Source of the DNA: Pseudomonas triticicola
GTDB taxonomy: Bacteria > Pseudomonadota > Gammaproteobacteria > Pseudomonadales > Pseudomonadaceae
Reading direction: 5' to 3'
Length of the DNA: 64,000 nucleotides
Assembly: GCF_019145375.1 (NCBI RefSeq)
Contig: NZ_JAHSTX010000001.1
Span: 1,215,001 to 1,279,000, forward strand
This document shows, piece by piece, positions 61,636-64,000 of the stretch (position 1 is the stretch's first letter; every line of letters starts with the position of its first letter). Made by a program: the position numbers and the translations under genes. The notes beneath the pieces were generated by a model that saw only the letters and a program-made list of their open reading frames with translations, had not been told where the DNA came from and made no database searches.

Positions 61636-62104
61636 TTCAAACTTCCTCATTTTCTCTATACAGGTACTCGGCGAATCAAGGATGCACACACTACGTGCCG
61701 TCGTTGTTCGCGAATGCTCATAAAGTTTACTGATGTCGTTTGCTTTAGTTGGTCTGGCTAGTCTTGTAACTACAAGTTGGACCTTTGCGCTAAGAGGAGC
61801 GCTCATAAGTCGGCGTTGTATCCGGTGTCCGGGAGTTTTCAGAATTTACTGCAAGTTCCCGGCGTTCATAACATTCCTGCTGAACACTTTCCCGGTGCCT
61901 TGGACTGATTTGCTGTCGTTCGACACAAGGTGACACCGACGGACTGTCCGACCTGGTCACGTGCGAACTGCGCGCTGCTTCGGGATACACTTCCGCTCCC
62001 TTGTTTCGTTGCACTTCGCCTCGTGCAAAAGCCGGTACCGTTCTCATGATTACGCTCCATCAGCTGATTTCAAAGGGCAGCGAGGCTGCCCTTGTACCGC
62101 TTAC
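61636..62104. other. Gap between KGG genes; no gene seen
   Basis: About 470 bases without a supported gene. Short overlapping ORFs on both strands have no ribosome sites and no recognisable content. The promoter of the 61285 gene should lie within it. Confidence 0.4.
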
Positions 62105-62281
62105 TCAGGACTTGCGACCGCCGCCGTGGCTGTTCTGCCCGCCTTTGCGGCCAGCCTCGGATGCTTTTTCACGGTCGTTGGCGAAGTTGCCGCCGGACGA
62201 CTGACCGCCTTTCTTGCCGGCTTCAGATGCCTTTTCACGATCGTTTGCGAAGTTACCTGGATTTTTATTTCCTGTGGTCAT
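62105..62281 (-). CDS. Short KGG-repeat stress protein
   Basis: 58 aa, below the size of most ORF listings. ATG at 62281 with GAGAG 5 bases upstream. Two units of the KGG repeat (GNFANDREKASEAGKKGG and GNFANDREKASEAGRKGG) with the same GQNSHGGGR C-terminus as the larger gene at 61285. It is clearly a paralogue made from the same repeat. Confidence 0.85.
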   Translation of the reverse strand: MTTGNKNPGNFANDREKASEAGKKGGQSSGGNFANDREKASEAGRKGGQNSHGGGRKS

Positions 62282-62609
62282 GATAGCTCTCCGATATCAA
62301 TTAACGTTTCGCTAGTTATGTCCGTTGTCGCACCGGACATCTACTCCGATTACGAGCCGGCGAAAAATGTTTTGAAAATTTTTCGTCAGGCCGATGAACG
62401 GTAAGTTTGTGATGAAACTTATACAGGCTGTTGGTTTCTGCGCCGCTTCGTATAACTTTTCAAGTTGCTGGTTGATGTGCAAGAGAGGTTGAAGCTTGTT
62501 ACCGCTTCGCTTCGGATTTCTGACCATTTGTCGGTGCGAAGTTGAACTGTAATCGGCTGAAACTAGAGTCTGTTAAGTGTATGTATATAATTATTCTGAG
62601 GACATTGAG
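62282..62609. other. Gap upstream of KGG genes; no gene seen
   Basis: About 330 bases between divergent small stress-type genes. No ORF is supported. AT content is higher near 62560-62600, consistent with promoters for both sides; no clear boxes were assigned. Confidence 0.35.
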
Positions 62610-62777
62610 ATGACCAATCATCACAAGGATCAACCGTTCGCTGAAGACCCACAGAAAATCAAGGAAGCCGGCAAGAAAGGCGAGAGTCCAGTCAACGTGA
62701 AAGTTGATCGGGCCGAGAAGGCACGCGTCGGCGGGCAGCACAGCCATGGAGGCGGCCGTACGGGCAAGGGCGACTGA
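62610..62777 (+). CDS. Small KGG-related hydrophilic protein
   Basis: 55 aa from ATG 62610 (GAGG 9 bases upstream). Charged, with a single KGE-type motif (IKEAGKKGESPVNVKVDRAE) and a HSHGGGRTGKG end shared with the KGG proteins. Probably a diverged stress-type relative. Confidence 0.7.
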   Translation: MTNHHKDQPFAEDPQKIKEAGKKGESPVNVKVDRAEKARVGGQHSHGGGRTGKGD

Positions 62778-62844
62778 GTCGGTCGGAAAAGTACCAATCG
62801 GCGTCCTCTCTGCGCCGATGCAGAGAGGACCTCTACGCTGAGGC

Positions 62845-63075
62845 CTATCTGAACCGTGGCAACGGCCGGTCGATCGGTTTGAGCGTCGAGAGCGTATCGC
62901 GAATCAGCGGCGCATCTTTTTCGATGTCGTGCAGCCGGTCGCGAATGCGCAAAGCCGTCGGATGCCCGCCCTGATGATCGACCCAGTCGGCAATCTCTTT
63001 GCAGGCGGCTGCGAGGCGCGCCTGGCGGGCGTCGAGCAGGGTGAGGAGGGTGGTGATGGACTCTTTTTCGGACAT
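62845..63075 (-). CDS. Small helical protein of unknown function
   Basis: 76 aa from ATG 63075 (GGAGGTG 4 bases upstream). Mostly helical and charged (SITTLLTLLDARQARLAAACKEIADWVDHQG...RIRDRLHDIEKDAPLIRDTL). No known domain and no membrane segment. Single gene. Confidence 0.75.
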   Translation of the reverse strand: MSEKESITTLLTLLDARQARLAAACKEIADWVDHQGGHPTALRIRDRLHDIEKDAPLIRDTLSTLKPIDRPLPRFR

Positions 63076-63229
63076 GGAACACCTCCGTTCGCTGAAACGG
63101 CTGAGTTGCAACAAAAAGTCCGCGTGGCGCGAACCTTCAGATCAACTATAGAAGACCTGTGTGATCGTGCAAAAAATACCCAGTTCAACTCGTCGGCGAA
63201 ACCCGTGTAGGAGTGCGTTACGCTGGAGA

Positions 63230-64000
63230 TCAAGACGCCTCGCTTACCTCACACATGCGTTCGAGAAACATGGCCAAAGCCACTTCCTCGGCGCGCAGGC
63301 CTTTGCGCACTCGCGGGCGGGGCAGTTCGGCGAGGGCGCCGAGCATGAAATGTTCGACCACGGCGGGGTGGATGTAGCACTTGCGGCAAACCGCCGGCGT
63401 GTTGCCCAGCTGTTTGGCGACGTTCTTCACGGCTTCGACCACATGGCGCTTGGCTTCGGTTTCCGACTCATGCTGCAACTCGCGCAGCACCGATAATGCC
63501 AGGGCGCTGCCCGCCCAGGTGCGGTAATCCTTGGCGGTGAAGGCCGCGCCGGTGAGCTTTTGCAGATAAGCATTTACATCGGAAGAAGTGACGGTGTGCC
63601 GTTCGCCATTTTCATCAAGATACTGAAACAGATTCTGCCCGGGAATTTCCAGGCAGCGCTTGATGATTCGCGCCAGGCGGCGATCCTTGACGGTGATCTG
63701 ATGCTCGATGCCGCTCTTGCCACGGAACTGGAACAGGATCGCGCTGCCGTTGACCTCGACATGCCGACTGCGCAACGTGGTCAAACCGTAAGAGCGATTG
63801 TCCCGTGCGTATTGGGTATTGCCGACGCGGATCAGCGTGGCGTCGAGCAAGGTAATCACCGTGGCCATGACTTTGTCGCGGCTGAAGCCCGGCTCATCGA
63901 GCAGTGCCTCGAGCTTGCGCCGCAGTTTGGGCAGGGCCAGGCCGAACTCGCGTAGACGTGAATATTTGTCGGCGTCGCGCACTTCGCGCCAGCGTGCGTG
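63230..64000 (-). CDS. Type IB DNA topoisomerase, C-terminal part (5' end beyond window)
   Basis: About 257 residues visible; the frame continues past base 64000 (HARWREVRDADKY). Matches the catalytic domain of poxvirus-type topoisomerase IB: LLDATLIRVGNTQYARDNRSYGLTTLRSRHVEV, GKSGIEHQITVKDRRLARI, and the active-site tyrosine in VCRKCYIHPAVV. It relaxes supercoils by nicking one strand. Only the end of the gene is seen; the N-terminal domain is outside the window. Confidence 0.93.
   Translation of the reverse strand, partial: HARWREVRDADKYSRLREFGLALPKLRRKLEALLDEPGFSRDKVMATVITLLDATLIRVGNTQYARDNRSYGLTTLRSRHVEVNGSAILFQFRGKSGIEHQITVKDRRLARIIKRCLEIPGQNLFQYLDENGERHTVTSSDVNAYLQKLTGAAFTAKDYRTWAGSALALSVLRELQHESETEAKRHVVEAVKNVAKQLGNTPAVCRKCYIHPAVVEHFMLGALAELPRPRVRKGLRAEEVALAMFLERMCEVSEAS

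Noticed and set aside
61733..62060. Several 64-85 aa ORFs between the KGG genes
   Set aside because: No ribosome sites, mutually overlapping frames and no recognisable sequence.

Overview
The window looks like a Pseudomonas chromosome of the fluorescens group. The grounds are high GC, dense extragenic REP palindromes of several Pseudomonas types, and a 35 kb block (7.7-43.2 kb) whose gene order matches, from memory, the P. aeruginosa vreAIR-hxc-lapA-pdtA-phdA region (PA0674-PA0691).

Layout. 0-7.7 kb: the 3' end of NAD-glutamate dehydrogenase, then ordinary genes (delta-60 repeat protein, lipoprotein, cupin, ABM monooxygenase, MocR-type regulator, AhpD-like protein) separated by REP clusters. 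7.7-10.0 kb: a VreA/VreI/VreR-type cell-surface signalling unit (STN/TonB-like protein, ECF sigma factor, FecR-like anti-sigma). 10.6-28.5 kb: a complete Hxc-type type II secretion system (hxcW, U, P, V, T, X, Y, Z, Q, R, S), including a secretin with its own lipobox. It is interrupted between hxcP and hxcV by a roughly 6 kb AT-rich cargo: an AvcD-like deaminase carrying an in-frame TGA, an EVE-like protein, a small overlapping ORF, a TIR-like protein and a PIN protein, followed by a DUF6124 gene behind a strongly structured leader. 28.9-42.7 kb: a DING/LapA-like protein (likely Hxc substrate) and a giant PdtA-type filamentous haemagglutinin of 4161 aa with no TpsB transporter in view. A ParE/stability-determinant-like toxin-antitoxin pair follows.

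43.4-49.4 kb: an MFS transporter with an unusual soluble insertion, a PhnDCEE-type ABC importer and a RidA-like gene. 49.5-54.6 kb: LysR regulator, radical SAM protein, GlxA/AraC regulator, glycine-rich secreted protein and an epoxide-hydrolase-like enzyme. 54.87 kb: a single tRNA-Gln gene with promoter and terminator. 55-64 kb: rlhA, RidA, GST with a divergent LysR regulator, cupin, two coupled small genes, a ClpP-like protein, three small KGG/stress-type genes and the 3' part of a type IB topoisomerase.

How the parts fit. VreA-VreI-VreR would sense an envelope or phosphate-related signal and switch on the Hxc secretion system and its exoproteins (LapA-like, PdtA). The inserted cargo is best read as a defence island using a cluster boundary as a landing site. 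Its TIR + small ORF + EVE-like operon is the best candidate for a poorly described system. REP-type repeats have been unusually active here: one array has copied the 3' end of the secretin gene four times, and another repeat supplies the stop codon of hxcV.
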